DNA of 40,616 nucleotides from Halorubrum tebenquichense DSM 14210 (GCF_000337415.1 NZ_AOJD01000067.1:1-40616), one strand, 5' to 3'; numbered from the stretch's first letter, positions 8,290 through 17,450 are shown. Program-made: numbers and translations. The notes: generated from the sequence alone by a model not told the origin.

Positions 8290-8505
8290 ATGACCGCTTC
8301 ATCCCTCGCGCTCGCCGGCCTCGCCGTGCCGGCGCAGGCCGCGCTCCTCGGTAGCCAGGTCGGGCAGTTGCTCGTCGCACTGGTCGCCGTCGCGCTCGTC
8401 ATCGTCGTCGGGAAGTTCGTCCTGAAGCTGGCGTGGCGGCTCGTCACGATCGGCATCGTCGTCGTCGCCGCGTTCTACCTGCTGTCGACGGTCGGACTGA
8501 TCTGA
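8290..8505 (+). CDS. small two-helix membrane protein
   Basis: A 71-residue protein. The first segment (about residues 5-24, ALAGLAVPAQAALLG) may be a signal-like or amphipathic segment. The next two segments (about 27-45 and 50-69) are strongly hydrophobic, with FVLKLAWRLV between them. The start is set by an AAGCTTATG promoter box at about 8257-8265, 25-33 bases before the ATG at 8290; an in-frame ATG at 8278 is an alternative. It converges on the CDC48-like gene. The family is unknown to me. Confidence 0.6.
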   Translation: MTASSLALAGLAVPAQAALLGSQVGQLLVALVAVALVIVVGKFVLKLAWRLVTIGIVVVAAFYLLSTVGLI

Positions 8506-8535
8506 AAAACGCAGTCAGAAGGCCGGCGAAGCGTT

Positions 8536-10803
8536 CTACTGGAACGCCGCGCCCGGCTCCGCCTCGGTGCGGTCGACGTCGGACCGCTTGAACTGCTTTT
8601 CAATCTCCTCGTAGCGCTCGCGCGTCTCGGGGGTGACGCTGGGGTTCACCTCGCTCAGCGCGTCCTCGAAGTGCTCCATCGTCACGCGGACGTTGCCGAC
8701 GGACTCGCCGACCTCCTCGCGGGAGACGCTGCCGATGAACTCCCGGGAGGCGTTCATCGAGGCCTCGCGGGCGACCGCTTCGATGTCGGCACCCACGTAG
8801 CCGTCGGTCTTGCGGGCCAGCGCGTCGAGGTCGACGTCGTCGGCCAGCGGCTTGTCGCGCGTGTGGACCTCGAAGATCCGGCGGCGCGCCGTCTCGTCGG
8901 GGACGGGCACGTGGACGTGCCGGTCCAGCCGACCGGGACGCAGCAGCGCGGAGTCGATGAGGTCGGGCCGGTTCGTCGTCGCGATGACGACCACGTCCTC
9001 CAGCGATTCGAGCCCGTCGAGCTCCGTCAGCAGCTGGGAGACGACGCGCTCGCCGACGCCGGAGTCGCCGGAGTTCTTCCCGCGCTCGGTCGCGATCGAG
9101 TCGATCTCGTCGAAGAACACGATCGTCGGCGCGTTCTCGCGGGCCTTGCTGAACACCTCGCGGACGCCCTTCTCGGACTCGCCCACGTACTTGTTCAACA
9201 GCTCCGGGCCCTTGATCGAGATGAAGTTCGACTCGCTCTCGTTTGCGACGGCCTTCGCGAGCAGGGTCTTCCCCGTGCCCGGCGGGCCGTACATCAGGAC
9301 GCCCTTCGCGGCCTGCATGTCGAGCTCCTCGAACACCTCGGGGTACTCCAGCGGCCACTGGATCGTCTCGCGGAGCCGCTCTTTGGTGCCTTCGAGACCG
9401 CCGACCTGATCCCAGGTGACGTCGGGGACCTCCACGAACACCTCCCGCAGCGCGGAGGGTTCGATCCCCTTGATCGCCTGCTTGAAGTCGTCCTCGGTCA
9501 CCTGGATGCTGTTCAGCACGTCGGCGTCGATCTCGTCGCTTTCGAGGTCGATCTCCGGGCGGATGCGCCGCAGCGCGTGCATCGCCGACTCCTTCGCGAG
9601 CGACTCGAGGTCCGCCCCGACGAAGCCGTGCGTGTTCTCGGCGTACTCGTCCAAGTCGATCCCGTCGGTCAGCGGCATGTTCCGCGTGTGGACCTGAAGG
9701 ATCTCCTTGCGGCCGTCGCGGTCGGGGACGCCGACCTCGATCTCGCGGTCGAAGCGGCCGCCCCGTCGGAGCGCCTGGTCGATTGCGTCGACGCGGTTCG
9801 TCGCCCCGATGACGACGACCTCGCCGCGCTCTTCGAGCCCGTCCATCAGCGAGAGGAGCTGGGCCACGACGCGGCGTTCCACGTCGCCGCCGGCCTCCTC
9901 GCGTTTCGGCGCGATGGAGTCCAGCTCGTCCATGAAGATGATCGAGGGCGCGTCCTCCGCGGCCTCCTCGAACACGTCGCGGAGCTGTTCCTCGCTCTCG
10001 CCGTAGTACTTCGACATGATCTCCGGGCCGGAGATCGTGTGGAAGTTCGCGTCGATCTCGTTGGCGACGGCCTTCGCGATCAGCGTCTTCCCCGTGCCCG
10101 GCGGGCCGTGGAGCAGGACGCCCTTCGGCGGGTCGATGCCGAGCCGTTTGAACAGCTCCGGATGCCGCATCGGCAGCTCGATCATCTCGCGGACCTGTTC
10201 GAGCTCGTCGTCGAGCCCGCCGATGTCCTCGTAGGCGACGTCCGGCCCCTCGCCGGTCCCGCCCGCCGCCTCGCCGCGGTCGGCGATCTCCTCGGCGGAG
10301 ATCTCGGAGATGCTGATCTCCGTCTCGTCGGTGATGACCACCGTGCCGCCGGGGCTGGTCTCCGCGATCTTCATCGGGACCGCCTGCGACTGGCCGCCCA
10401 TCAGCCCGAAGCCGAGCGACGTGCGGATCGTCTGGCCCTCGGTCACCGGCTGGCCGGAGAGCTTGTCGCGGATGAACGGGGCGATCTGCCCCCGCACCCG
10501 CAGCTGGCTGGGGAAGGCGATCGTCACCGCGTCCGCCCGCGAGACGTCCACGTCCTCGACGGTCACGCGGTCGTCGATCCCCACGTCGGCCTCCTGCCGG
10601 AGGCGGCCGTCGATGCGGATCACGCCCGTGCCGTCGTCCTCGGGGTAGCCGGGCCAGACGCGGGCGATCGCCGCCCCGTCCGAGCCCTCGACGCGGACGA
10701 TGTCACCGCCGGAGAGCCCCAGCTCGTCGGCCGCGACGCGGTCGATCGCTGCGAGGCGACGGCCGGCGTCCTTCTGTTTCAGCGGCTTGACGGTGAGCTT
10801 CAT
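8536..10803 (-). CDS. CDC48/VCP-family AAA+ ATPase (CdcH)
   Basis: A 755-residue double-AAA ATPase, the archaeal p97/VAT homologue that unfolds proteins and feeds the proteasome. Domains in order: an N-terminal double-psi barrel substrate/adaptor domain (about 1-185, with [10 protein letters not shown] and IRIDGRLRQ); D1 with Walker A GPPGTGKT at 233-240 and Walker [11 protein letters not shown] at about 288; and D2 with Walker A at 506-513 and Walker [11 protein letters not shown]. Arginine-finger regions follow each. The ATG at 10803 overlaps the stop of the upstream gene as ATGA, so the two are one transcription and translation unit. An acidic C-terminal tail ends AEPGAAFQ. I saw no intein. 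Confidence 0.95.
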   Translation of the reverse strand: MKLTVKPLKQKDAGRRLAAIDRVAADELGLSGGDIVRVEGSDGAAIARVWPGYPEDDGTGVIRIDGRLRQEADVGIDDRVTVEDVDVSRADAVTIAFPSQLRVRGQIAPFIRDKLSGQPVTEGQTIRTSLGFGLMGGQSQAVPMKIAETSPGGTVVITDETEISISEISAEEIADRGEAAGGTGEGPDVAYEDIGGLDDELEQVREMIELPMRHPELFKRLGIDPPKGVLLHGPPGTGKTLIAKAVANEIDANFHTISGPEIMSKYYGESEEQLRDVFEEAAEDAPSIIFMDELDSIAPKREEAGGDVERRVVAQLLSLMDGLEERGEVVVIGATNRVDAIDQALRRGGRFDREIEVGVPDRDGRKEILQVHTRNMPLTDGIDLDEYAENTHGFVGADLESLAKESAMHALRRIRPEIDLESDEIDADVLNSIQVTEDDFKQAIKGIEPSALREVFVEVPDVTWDQVGGLEGTKERLRETIQWPLEYPEVFEELDMQAAKGVLMYGPPGTGKTLLAKAVANESESNFISIKGPELLNKYVGESEKGVREVFSKARENAPTIVFFDEIDSIATERGKNSGDSGVGERVVSQLLTELDGLESLEDVVVIATTNRPDLIDSALLRPGRLDRHVHVPVPDETARRRIFEVHTRDKPLADDVDLDALARKTDGYVGADIEAVAREASMNASREFIGSVSREEVGESVGNVRVTMEHFEDALSEVNPSVTPETRERYEEIEKQFKRSDVDRTEAEPGAAFQ

Positions 10804-11051
10804 CGCTCGCCCTCCACGGTGAGAACGCCGTTGTTCACGGCCGCGGACGCGGCCGTTCCGGGCAGTTCGAACTCCGTTTCGACCGGCTCGTCCGGTCCCT
10901 CGACGACGACGATCGCCGTCTCGCCGACGGTGTCGATCGCGACGGTCTCGTCGTCGACGCCCAAGTCGGCGGCGACGATCCACCCGTCGTCGTACTCGTA
11001 CCGGCGCAACAGCGCGCCGTCGCCGGTCGATTGGGTCTGTATGTGATCCAT
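10800..11051 (-). CDS. small Hsp20-like protein coupled to CDC48 (I recall DUF7127)
   Basis: An 83-residue beta-rich protein with the feel of an alpha-crystallin/Hsp20 core: [15 protein letters not shown] near the start, alternating Val/Ile strands, and a final [13 protein letters not shown] that resembles the last strands of the Hsp20 fold (NGVLTV). It lies immediately upstream of the CDC48-type ATPase and overlaps it by 4 bases (ATGA). A role as a small chaperone or adaptor delivering substrates to the unfoldase is inference from the coupling. A strong TATATAAAC box lies 26-34 bases upstream and an inverted repeat covers the probable transcription start, so the pair may be regulated. Confidence 0.8.
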   Translation of the reverse strand: MDHIQTQSTGDGALLRRYEYDDGWIVAADLGVDDETVAIDTVGETAIVVVEGPDEPVETEFELPGTAASAAVNNGVLTVEGER

Positions 11052-11052
11052 C

Positions 11053-11067
11053 CTAACTACGAGTTAG
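11053..11067. promoter_or_regulatory. inverted repeat at the start of the DUF7127-CDC48 operon
   Basis: CTAACT, three bases, AGTTAG: a perfect 6-base inverted repeat placed between the TATA box (11077-11085) and the ATG at 11051. It covers the expected transcription start, where a bound repressor would block RNA polymerase. The cognate regulator is unknown. Confidence 0.5.
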
Positions 11068-11076
11068 TCGCACAGA

Positions 11077-11085
11077 TATATAAAC
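11077..11085 (-). promoter_or_regulatory. TATA box of the DUF7127-CDC48 operon
   Basis: On the minus strand it reads GTTTATATA, one of the clearest TATA elements in the window. It lies 26-34 bases before the ATG at 11051, so the mRNA is probably leaderless. Confidence 0.65.
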
Positions 11086-11205
11086 TTGTCGCAGAAAACC
11101 GCATGACGTGAGTGTTTCGCCGACGTACCGGTAGTGTAGCGGTTCGGGTCGGATCGACGACGATCCCGGCCCTCGTTCCCGACCCCGCGTCCGCTCCCTC
11201 CGGCG

Positions 11206-11211
11206 TTTATT
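11206..11211 (+). promoter_or_regulatory. TATA-like box of the alpha/beta hydrolase gene
   Basis: TTTATT preceded by GCG lies 26-31 bases before the ATG at 11237. This spacing is the main reason for choosing that ATG over the in-frame ATG 27 bases upstream, which would lie within the promoter. Confidence 0.5.
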
Positions 11212-11236
11212 GCCCTCCGCGTCGAACCGGTCCGCC

Positions 11237-12007
11237 ATGGAACGGCTCCCCCACGACGGCCGCGCGACGGCGTACCGGCGCTTCGACCGCGGCGGCGACG
11301 GACCGACGGTCTGTTTCGTCCACGGCAGCGGCGGCACGTTGGACGTCTGGAAGTCGCAGGCGCGGCTCGCCGACCGGTTCCCGGGCGTCGCCGTCGACCT
11401 CTCGGGGCACGGGGACAGCGACGACGTCGCGACGCCCGCCGGCCCCGAGACGCTCGACGCGTACGCCGACGACGTGGTCGCGGTCGCCGAGGCGACGGGC
11501 GCGACCGTGCTCTGCGGCAACTCGCTGGGCGGCGCGGTCGCGCTGCGGATCGCCTTGGAGCGCGACCTCGCGCTCGACGGGCTCGTCCTCGCTGGCACGG
11601 GCGCGAAGCTCGCGGTGGCCGAGCCGCTCCGCGACGCGCTCGCGAGCGACTTCGACCGGGCGGTGTCGACGCTCCACGAACCCGACCGGCTGTTCCACGA
11701 CGCGCCCGCCGAGTACGTCGAGCTCTCGGAGGCGTCGATGCGGGCGTGCGGTCGCGAGGTGACCGAACGGGACTTCCTGACCTGCCACCGGTTCGACGCG
11801 CGGGACCGGCTCGACGCGGTCGACGTCCCGGCGCTCGCGGTCGTCGGCGAACACGACGAACTCACCCCGCCGGCGTACCACGAGTACCTCGCCGACCGGA
11901 TCCCGGACGGGGAGTGGACCGAACTCCCCGACGCCGCCCACCTCGCGATGCTCGAACGGCCGGCCGCGTTCAACGAGGCGCTCGCGGAGTTCCTCGATCG
12001 ACTGTAG
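11237..12007 (+). CDS. alpha/beta-fold hydrolase
   Basis: A 256-residue single-domain hydrolase. The oxyanion-hole motif VCFVHGSGGTLDVW lies near residue 28. The nucleophile elbow CGNSLGGAVAL (Ser) lies near residue 97. The acid is in VVGEHDELTPP, and the catalytic His is in DAAHLAMLERP near the C-terminus. The set is complete and active-looking. The substrate is not evident; relatives include esterases, C-C hydrolases and haloperoxidase-like enzymes. The next gene on the same strand, a membrane protein, starts 83 bases later with its own promoter-like box. Confidence 0.9.
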   Translation: MERLPHDGRATAYRRFDRGGDGPTVCFVHGSGGTLDVWKSQARLADRFPGVAVDLSGHGDSDDVATPAGPETLDAYADDVVAVAEATGATVLCGNSLGGAVALRIALERDLALDGLVLAGTGAKLAVAEPLRDALASDFDRAVSTLHEPDRLFHDAPAEYVELSEASMRACGREVTERDFLTCHRFDARDRLDAVDVPALAVVGEHDELTPPAYHEYLADRIPDGEWTELPDAAHLAMLERPAAFNEALAEFLDRL

Positions 12008-12090
12008 CTCGGCGAGGGATCGCGGCGCGCGTCCGCCGTCCCGCCCCGCCGCCGGCAACGCTTTTGGGGCGCTCGCGCGTCGCGGACCAC

Positions 12091-12792
12091 ATGGTCGACA
12101 GCGACGAGCGGGACCCGGACACGGGCGCGTCCGACCCCCCGGAGCCGACGGACGCCGCGGCCCCCGACCACGGGCCCGCCGAACCGGACATCGACGACCT
12201 GCTCGCGAAGCTCGACGCGCTCAGCGACACGGTCGACGAGGGCCACGAGCGCGAGAAGGTCCGACAGACCATCTCGCTCGTCGAACGCATGCCGGGGAGC
12301 GCCGCGTTCGCCGAGCGGATCACGAAGTACACCTCCCGGGACCTGGCCGAGTCGTTCGTGGGGGCGGTGCTGTTCGCGCTCCCGCTGCTCGTCGAGGGCG
12401 GGGTCTTCGAGATCGCGGCGTGGTTCGCGGCGGTCACCGTCGCGGGCGTCCCCGTCCTCCTCCTCGCTCACGTCGGGTTCGTGTTCGTCGCGGTCGCCGG
12501 ACTCCTCTACTTCGCCGACTTCCGGCAGATCGCGATCCGCCACCCGATCCTCGGGGTCATCCCCCGGCGGTACGCCGGCGTGCTCCTCGTGTCGCTCACC
12601 ACGTCGACGGTGATGCTGCTGTTCTGGGGCCGCCTCCACGAGGGAGACCCGACGACGCTCGAACGGCTCGGCCGGATCGCGGTCGTCTGGGCCGCGGCCG
12701 CGTTCGGCGCGGGGCTCGGCGACATCCTCCCCGGCGAGTCGGAGGGCGAGGACATCGGGCCGCTCGACCTCGACATCGGCGACGAAAGCTGA
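12091..12792 (+). CDS. integral membrane protein, DUF2391-like
   Basis: A 233-residue protein. An acidic disordered N-terminus (about 1-45) leads to a charged helix (LLAKLDALSDTVDEGHERE) and then four hydrophobic segments at about 90-108, 112-140, 158-176 and 190-208. The conserved-looking signature is ERITKYTSRDLAESFVGA just before the first helix. I recall this as the DUF2391/TIGR02587 family of putative membrane proteins, function unknown. A CTTTTGGGG box lies about 22-30 bases before the ATG. Confidence 0.75.
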   Translation: MVDSDERDPDTGASDPPEPTDAAAPDHGPAEPDIDDLLAKLDALSDTVDEGHEREKVRQTISLVERMPGSAAFAERITKYTSRDLAESFVGAVLFALPLLVEGGVFEIAAWFAAVTVAGVPVLLLAHVGFVFVAVAGLLYFADFRQIAIRHPILGVIPRRYAGVLLVSLTTSTVMLLFWGRLHEGDPTTLERLGRIAVVWAAAAFGAGLGDILPGESEGEDIGPLDLDIGDES

Positions 12793-12867
12793 TTCGGGAC
12801 GACGCCTCCCCCGTTCGCCGACCCTCCTTTCCACAGCTTTTTCGCCGCGGCGACCCTACCAGCGTCC

Positions 12868-13242
12868 ATGTCAGCGCTACGCGACGCGCTCCGGGACCTC
12901 CCGGACGCGGTGTTTGCGGACTTACTCGAATCCGACGAGGGGTACGTCCTCGTCATCGACCTCCCGGGCGCGACCGCCGAGACCACCGAGGTCCTCGTCG
13001 AGGACGGCCGCATCGAGATCGAGGGCCGCCGCGAGAAGGCGGTCCCCGAGGGGTTCGAGTACGTCCGCGAGGACCGCCCGCTGTTCCTCGACGCGGAGCT
13101 CCCGCTCCCGACCGACGCCGACGGCGCGGGCGCGGACGCCGAGATCGACCGCGGCGTCCTCGAGATCTCGCTCCCCAAGCGCGAAAGCGACGTCTCCCGG
13201 ACCATCCCCGTCGATGACGCGGACGACGAGGGCGACGCCTGA
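12868..13242 (+). CDS. Hsp20/alpha-crystallin-family protein
   Basis: A 124-residue small heat-shock-like protein. The alpha-crystallin core runs from about residue 24 (GYVLVIDLPGATAETTEV) through DGRIEIEGRRE to GVLEISLPKRE. A typical A-x-x-x-n-GvL motif is seen as AEIDRGVLEISLPK. The usual C-terminal I-x-I is replaced by a short acidic tail. It lies 3 bases before the GTG of the UbiB-family gene and is probably cotranscribed with it. An ATP-independent holdase role is expected from the family. Confidence 0.82.
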   Translation: MSALRDALRDLPDAVFADLLESDEGYVLVIDLPGATAETTEVLVEDGRIEIEGRREKAVPEGFEYVREDRPLFLDAELPLPTDADGAGADAEIDRGVLEISLPKRESDVSRTIPVDDADDEGDA

Positions 13243-13245
13243 CGG

Positions 13246-14919
13246 GTGGTCACGCTGGTCAACCTTCGCGCCTACTGGCGGTTCGTCGTCGTCCTGCGGC
13301 AGTTCTCGCCGCTCATCGTCGCCTACTGGCGTGACAGGCGGCGGTACTTCCTGTTCGGCGGGAGCCGCGAGGTCGACGCCGAGACCCAGCGCGAGCGCGC
13401 CGCGGTGCTGCTCGACATCCTGCTCACGCTCGGCCCGACGTTCATCAAACTCGGCCAGATCCTCTCGACTCGGCCCGACATCCTCCCGCCGGCGTACATC
13501 GAGGTGCTGGAGGGGTTACAGGACGACGTGCCTCCGGCGTCGTGGGAGGAGTCCCGCGCCGTCCTCGAAGACGAGTTCGGCCCGGTCGACGAGACGTTCG
13601 ACGACTTCGACCGCGAGCCGATAAGCGGCGCGAGCCTCGGGCAGGTGTACACGGCCCAGTACGAGGGGGACTCCGTCGCGGTGAAGGTCCGCCGTCCCGG
13701 CATCGAGTCGCTCGTCGAGGCCGACCTCCGGACGATCCGCTGGTCGATCCCGCTCATCAAGCGGTTCACGGGTGCCGGCCGGGCGTTCTCCTTGGAGAAC
13801 CTCGCTGACGAGTTCGACAAGACGATCCACGAGGAGATGGACTACGCCCGCGAGCGGACGATGCTCGAAGAGATCCGCGACAACTTCGCGGACGAGGAGC
13901 GGATCCGGATCCCGCGCACGTACGAGGCGGTCTCCGGCCCGCGCGTGCTCACCATGGAGTACGTCCCGGGCACGAAGATCAGCGACGTCGACGCGCTCGA
14001 CGAGGCGGGTCACGACCGGACCGCGATCGCCGAGACGCTCCAGGAGGTGTACCTCCAGATGATCATCGAGGACGGCGTCTTCCACGCCGACCCCCACCCG
14101 GGGAACCTCGCGGTCGCGGACGACGGCTCCGTGATCTTCTACGACTTCGGCATGGCGGGCCGGGTCGACCCGTTCATCCAGGAGAAGATCGTCGAGTTCT
14201 ACGTCGCGGTCGCCAGACAGGACATCGACGCCATCCTCGACACGCTCATCTCGATGGGCACGCTCTCGCCGGAGGCCGACCGAGAGGTGATGGGCAACGT
14301 GATGGAGCTGGCCATCGCCGACGCCAGCGGCGAGGACATCGAACAGTACCAGGTGAACCAGATCATCGAGCAGGTGGAGTCGACCATCTACGAGTTCCCG
14401 CTGCGGCTCCCCCCGAACCTCGCGTTGGTCCTCCGGGTCGCCACCGTCGTCGAGGGGGTCTGCGTCACGCTCGACCCCGAGTTCGACTTCATCTCGACGG
14501 CGACGGACTACCTCCGCGAGGAGGGCTACTACGAGCAGACCGCCCGCGACCTCGCCGAGGACGCCGGCAGGCAGGTGCAAAAGACCACCGAGGCGCTGTT
14601 CACGGTCCCGCCGAAGGCCGACGAGTTCCTCGACCGCGCCAACCGCGACGACCTGACGGTCAACGTCGTCTTGGAGGACGACACCGACGTCTTGGAGAAG
14701 CTGGCGATGCGGATCGCCTACTCCGTGCTGCTCGCCGTCGGCGTCCTCTCGGCGACGATCCTCTACTCGTTCACCCAGCAGTGGCGGATCGCCTTGGGCA
14801 TCCTCGCGCTGTCCGCGCCGCTCGCGATCGCCTTGTACCGGTCGTTCCGCACGAAGCGCGGGCTCCGCGCCACGCCGCAGTTCACCAGACAGGGCATGAA
14901 GAACCGGCGCGACGACTGA
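13246..14919 (+). CDS. ABC1/UbiB-family atypical kinase
   Basis: A 557-residue UbiB/AarF/ADCK protein. In bacteria and mitochondria relatives support quinone biosynthesis; in haloarchaea menaquinone or lipid homeostasis is a reasonable guess. The family-specific KxGQ motif is at 68-71 (FIKLGQILSTRP). The Ala-rich nucleotide loop is in GASLGQVYTA, the ATP Lys in VAVKVRRPG, the catalytic loop is VFHADPHPGNLAV, and the metal-binding motif is YDFGMAG. One or two membrane helices lie near the C-terminus (about 487-530), as in bacterial UbiB. The GTG start at 13246 is the only sensible one after the preceding stop and keeps a full N-terminus. It converges on the FkbM gene with a one-base gap. Confidence 0.93.
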   Translation: MVTLVNLRAYWRFVVVLRQFSPLIVAYWRDRRRYFLFGGSREVDAETQRERAAVLLDILLTLGPTFIKLGQILSTRPDILPPAYIEVLEGLQDDVPPASWEESRAVLEDEFGPVDETFDDFDREPISGASLGQVYTAQYEGDSVAVKVRRPGIESLVEADLRTIRWSIPLIKRFTGAGRAFSLENLADEFDKTIHEEMDYARERTMLEEIRDNFADEERIRIPRTYEAVSGPRVLTMEYVPGTKISDVDALDEAGHDRTAIAETLQEVYLQMIIEDGVFHADPHPGNLAVADDGSVIFYDFGMAGRVDPFIQEKIVEFYVAVARQDIDAILDTLISMGTLSPEADREVMGNVMELAIADASGEDIEQYQVNQIIEQVESTIYEFPLRLPPNLALVLRVATVVEGVCVTLDPEFDFISTATDYLREEGYYEQTARDLAEDAGRQVQKTTEALFTVPPKADEFLDRANRDDLTVNVVLEDDTDVLEKLAMRIAYSVLLAVGVLSATILYSFTQQWRIALGILALSAPLAIALYRSFRTKRGLRATPQFTRQGMKNRRDD

Positions 14920-14920
14920 C

Positions 14921-15805
14921 TCAGTCCCGCGCCGACGGCCTCTCGGCCGGCCGGCAGATCCACACGTCCTCCGTGTCCTCGACCGCGTAGCCGCGCGCCT
15001 GTAGCCACTCGCGGAGGTCGGCGTCGCCGCCGGTCGCGGAACCGTCGGCCGCGGAGTCGTCCGTCTCGGGGTCGACTCCCGACTCGGGGTCGACTCCCGA
15101 GCCCGCGTCGTGAACCTCGACGACGAGCAGCGGGCGGTGGGTTTCGATCGCCGCCGCCGCCCCCCGGAGGACCGCGGCCTCGTGGCCCTCCACGTCGACC
15201 TTGATCGCGTCCGGCGGCGGGACGGGGACCCCCTCGGTCGGGTCGGACTCGCCGACCCTCTTGTCCGGTCGGCGACCGCCGACCCCCTCGACGAGGTCGT
15301 CGAGCCGCCGGACCGGGACCGACTCCGTGCCCGCGACGCTCGCGCCCCACCTCGTCGCGAGGTCGCGGTCGAACGCGGAGCACTTCGAGAACGTCGACCG
15401 GTAGAAGGTCAGCGTCGCGTCCGCGTCCCCGACGCCCGCCCGCCTGAGGTCGATCCGGTCGCCGAGCCCGTTCCGCTCCGCGTTCCGCGCCAGCCGGTCC
15501 GCGCTCTCGCCGTTCGGTTCGAACGCGACCACCCGCCGGTCGGTGTCCCGCGCCAGCGGGATCGCGTGTTCGCCGACGTGCGCGCCGGCGTCGAGGATCA
15601 CCGCGTCGTCCGGCAGGCGGTCGAGCGCGGCGAGCCCGGGGTCGTCGCCGTGGGGGTTCGTCGGCTCGTAGCTCCAGTAGGTCCCGGCGACCGTCCGCTT
15701 CGGGGTCGCGACGCCGAGCGCGTACGTCAGGTCCGCGAGGCGGTACAGCGTCCGGAAGCCGAGCCGTTCGGCCCGCGCGGACAGCAGCGGGGCGAGTCCG
15801 CTCAT
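14921..15805 (-). CDS. FkbM-family methyltransferase
   Basis: A 294-residue SAM-dependent methyltransferase. The SAM-binding motif I is VILDAGAHVGEHAIPLA, followed by the acidic loop VVAFEPNGESADRL. Motif LRRAGVGDADATLTFY and the terminal segment DAIKVDVEGHEAAVLRGA are hallmarks of the FkbM group, which often O-methylates sugars. An acidic repeat-derived linker (about 252-275) comes from a duplicated 18-base unit at about 15066-15100. The start lies 7 bases downstream of the site-2 protease stop, so it is likely the second gene of a two-gene operon. The acceptor is unknown. Confidence 0.88.
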   Translation of the reverse strand: MSGLAPLLSARAERLGFRTLYRLADLTYALGVATPKRTVAGTYWSYEPTNPHGDDPGLAALDRLPDDAVILDAGAHVGEHAIPLARDTDRRVVAFEPNGESADRLARNAERNGLGDRIDLRRAGVGDADATLTFYRSTFSKCSAFDRDLATRWGASVAGTESVPVRRLDDLVEGVGGRRPDKRVGESDPTEGVPVPPPDAIKVDVEGHEAAVLRGAAAAIETHRPLLVVEVHDAGSGVDPESGVDPETDDSAADGSATGGDADLREWLQARGYAVEDTEDVWICRPAERPSARD

Positions 15806-15812
15806 CGCGGCG

Positions 15813-16961
15813 TCACCCTCCGATGACCTGGATCGGCACGAGGAGGAAACAGAGCGCGCCGACGGCGAACGTGGCGACGCCGACGGCGAGCCGCGGCAGT
15901 CCCAGTCCGCCCTCGTCGGTCGGGTCCGCCGGGCCGTTGAACGCGATCACCGCCGCGAACACGCCCCAGAACGCCCACAGGCCGACGGACTCGTTCAGGC
16001 CGAGACCCCGCCAGAAGTAGAGGTACGCGGCGATCCCGAACAAGACGCCGGGCACGAGCGCCGCGACCGTCTCCTGTCGCGGGCCGAGCATCGCCCGGAC
16101 CATGTGGCCCCCGTCGAGCTGACCGACCGGCAGGAGGTTCAGGAGGGTGAAGAACATCCCCAGCCACCCGCCGATCACCACCGGGTGGGCGGTGAGCCGC
16201 GGGTCGCCGTAGCTCGTCGGCCGGCCGAGCGCGTCGGCGATGAGCCCCAGAAGCGGCGGGTTGTTGAACCGGATCATCGCCCCGGAGGAGGTCGCCAGCT
16301 CCGCGGGCACGCGGATCGGATCGAGCGAGAGGCCGATCGCGGTCACCGCAACCGTTGCGACCAGTCCGGCGATGGGGCCGGCCGCGCCGATGTCGAAGAG
16401 GACCTTTCGCGACGGCATGCGGCCGCGGATGCGGATGATCGCGCCCAGCGTCCCGAACGGGAAGACGAACGGGATGACGTACGGCAGCGAGACGGGGACG
16501 CCGTGGTAGCGCCCGGCGGCGTAGTGGCCGAGTTCGTGGGTCATCAGGACGCCGAGGACGGCGGCGGTGAACGGCCACGCCTGAAGCAGGGACAGCGGGT
16601 TCGACTGAATCTCCGAGAGCGGGACGTAGTACCAGCCGTACGCGCCGATGAACAGCGTCGACAGCACGGTCGCCGCGAACATGGCGACGTTCACCCAGGG
16701 GATCCCGTCGCTCCCGCGGTCGAACGGCGTCGCGACGACGACGTGGCCGCCCTCGACGGCCTCGACGTCGACCTCGTAGCCCGCCTCCCGGAAGTGCGGG
16801 GTCAGCTTCCGCAGCAGCGTCCGCTCCGGGACGTACGACTCGCCGTGGTATCGCACGCGGCCGTCCTCGCGGCGGACCTCGTCGATCCTGAAGAACGTCC
16901 GGAGGGGGTCCGGACGCGGCGCGCCGTCGTCGGGCGTCGCCGCGTCCTCGTGGTCTGGCAT
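15813..16961 (-). CDS. site-2 protease (M50 family intramembrane metalloprotease)
   Basis: A 382-residue membrane zinc protease. The HExxH motif is at 142-146 (THELGHYAAGRYHGV) within a hydrophobic helix; the third ligand is in LLNLLPVGQLDGGH, as expected for S2P enzymes. About six or seven transmembrane segments begin near residue 88. The first 80 residues form a soluble domain. S2P enzymes cleave membrane-bound substrates such as anti-sigma factors or transcription regulators in bacteria; archaeal substrates are little known. The ATG at 16961 is preferred to the GTG six bases earlier because TTTATA lies 26-31 bases upstream of it. FkbM follows closely. Confidence 0.92.
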   Translation of the reverse strand: MPDHEDAATPDDGAPRPDPLRTFFRIDEVRREDGRVRYHGESYVPERTLLRKLTPHFREAGYEVDVEAVEGGHVVVATPFDRGSDGIPWVNVAMFAATVLSTLFIGAYGWYYVPLSEIQSNPLSLLQAWPFTAAVLGVLMTHELGHYAAGRYHGVPVSLPYVIPFVFPFGTLGAIIRIRGRMPSRKVLFDIGAAGPIAGLVATVAVTAIGLSLDPIRVPAELATSSGAMIRFNNPPLLGLIADALGRPTSYGDPRLTAHPVVIGGWLGMFFTLLNLLPVGQLDGGHMVRAMLGPRQETVAALVPGVLFGIAAYLYFWRGLGLNESVGLWAFWGVFAAVIAFNGPADPTDEGGLGLPRLAVGVATFAVGALCFLLVPIQVIGG

Positions 16962-16986
16962 CGGCACGTCGTAACCGGTCGGCGAG

Positions 16987-16992
16987 TATAAA
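16987..16992 (-). promoter_or_regulatory. TATA box of the site-2 protease gene
   Basis: On the minus strand TTTATA, flanked by GGGG and CTCG, lies 26-31 bases upstream of the ATG at 16961, which predicts a leaderless mRNA. Confidence 0.6.
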
Positions 16993-17159
16993 CCCCGCGT
17001 CGGCGGGCAGGGGGACCGGAATCGGACGACCGGAATCGGACGACCGGAGCGGCCGCTCGCGGATTCGAGCGTGTCCGAAAAGCGCGGGCGGGGACCGCGC
17101 CGCGGGTCGAGCGCGGCGGGGATCGAACGGGTCGGGTTTGGTCGCGGCGCGAGACCGGA

Positions 17160-17420
17160 TCAGGCGGGCTCGACGCGCCAGGTCGTCGCGCCCGTGTACG
17201 ACCACTTCTCGACGGTCAGCTCCGTCGCGGAGTCGCGGAGCTTCACCATCAGCGCGCCGATCTCCTTCGGGGAGAGGTCGACGTCCTCGGAGATGAACTT
17301 CCCTTTGAAGTACATCTCGCCGTCCTGTGCGCGGTCGAGCAGGTAGTCCTTCAGCCGCTCTTCCTTGCTGCGGTCGTCGTTCGCGCTCGCGTTCGTGGAG
17401 GGGTTTGCAGTCGCGCTCAT
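17160..17420 (-). CDS. small winged-helix-like protein (I recall DUF7123)
   Basis: An 86-residue protein. An N-terminal low-complexity stretch (MSATANPSTNASANDD) is followed by a compact domain: EERLKDYLLDRAQDGEMYF, FISEDVDLSPKEIGALM, and strands ending in TTWRVEP. The helix-turn-helix-then-wing order suggests a DNA-binding winged helix like many short haloarchaeal regulators, but no residue proves it. The ATG at 17420 is favoured over a GTG 12 bases upstream by the TATA box at 17451-17457. The long upstream region contains a palindrome, which could be an autoregulatory site. Confidence 0.75.
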   Translation of the reverse strand: MSATANPSTNASANDDRSKEERLKDYLLDRAQDGEMYFKGKFISEDVDLSPKEIGALMVKLRDSATELTVEKWSYTGATTWRVEPA

Positions 17421-17450
17421 AGTACATCCCACGCTTGCCGCCGGAGGGTG

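Noticed and set aside
10804-10983. Upstream extension of the CDC48-like gene
   Set aside because: It is the DUF7127-like gene read out of frame; the ATGA overlap fixes the start at 10803.
8671-11046. Very long plus-strand open frame opposite the CDC48-like gene
   Set aside because: It mirrors a strongly supported gene; high GC suppresses stops on the opposite strand. The translation is Arg/Val/Leu/Asp-rich with no domain. The same applies to long frames opposite the photolyase, nrdJ and lysS.
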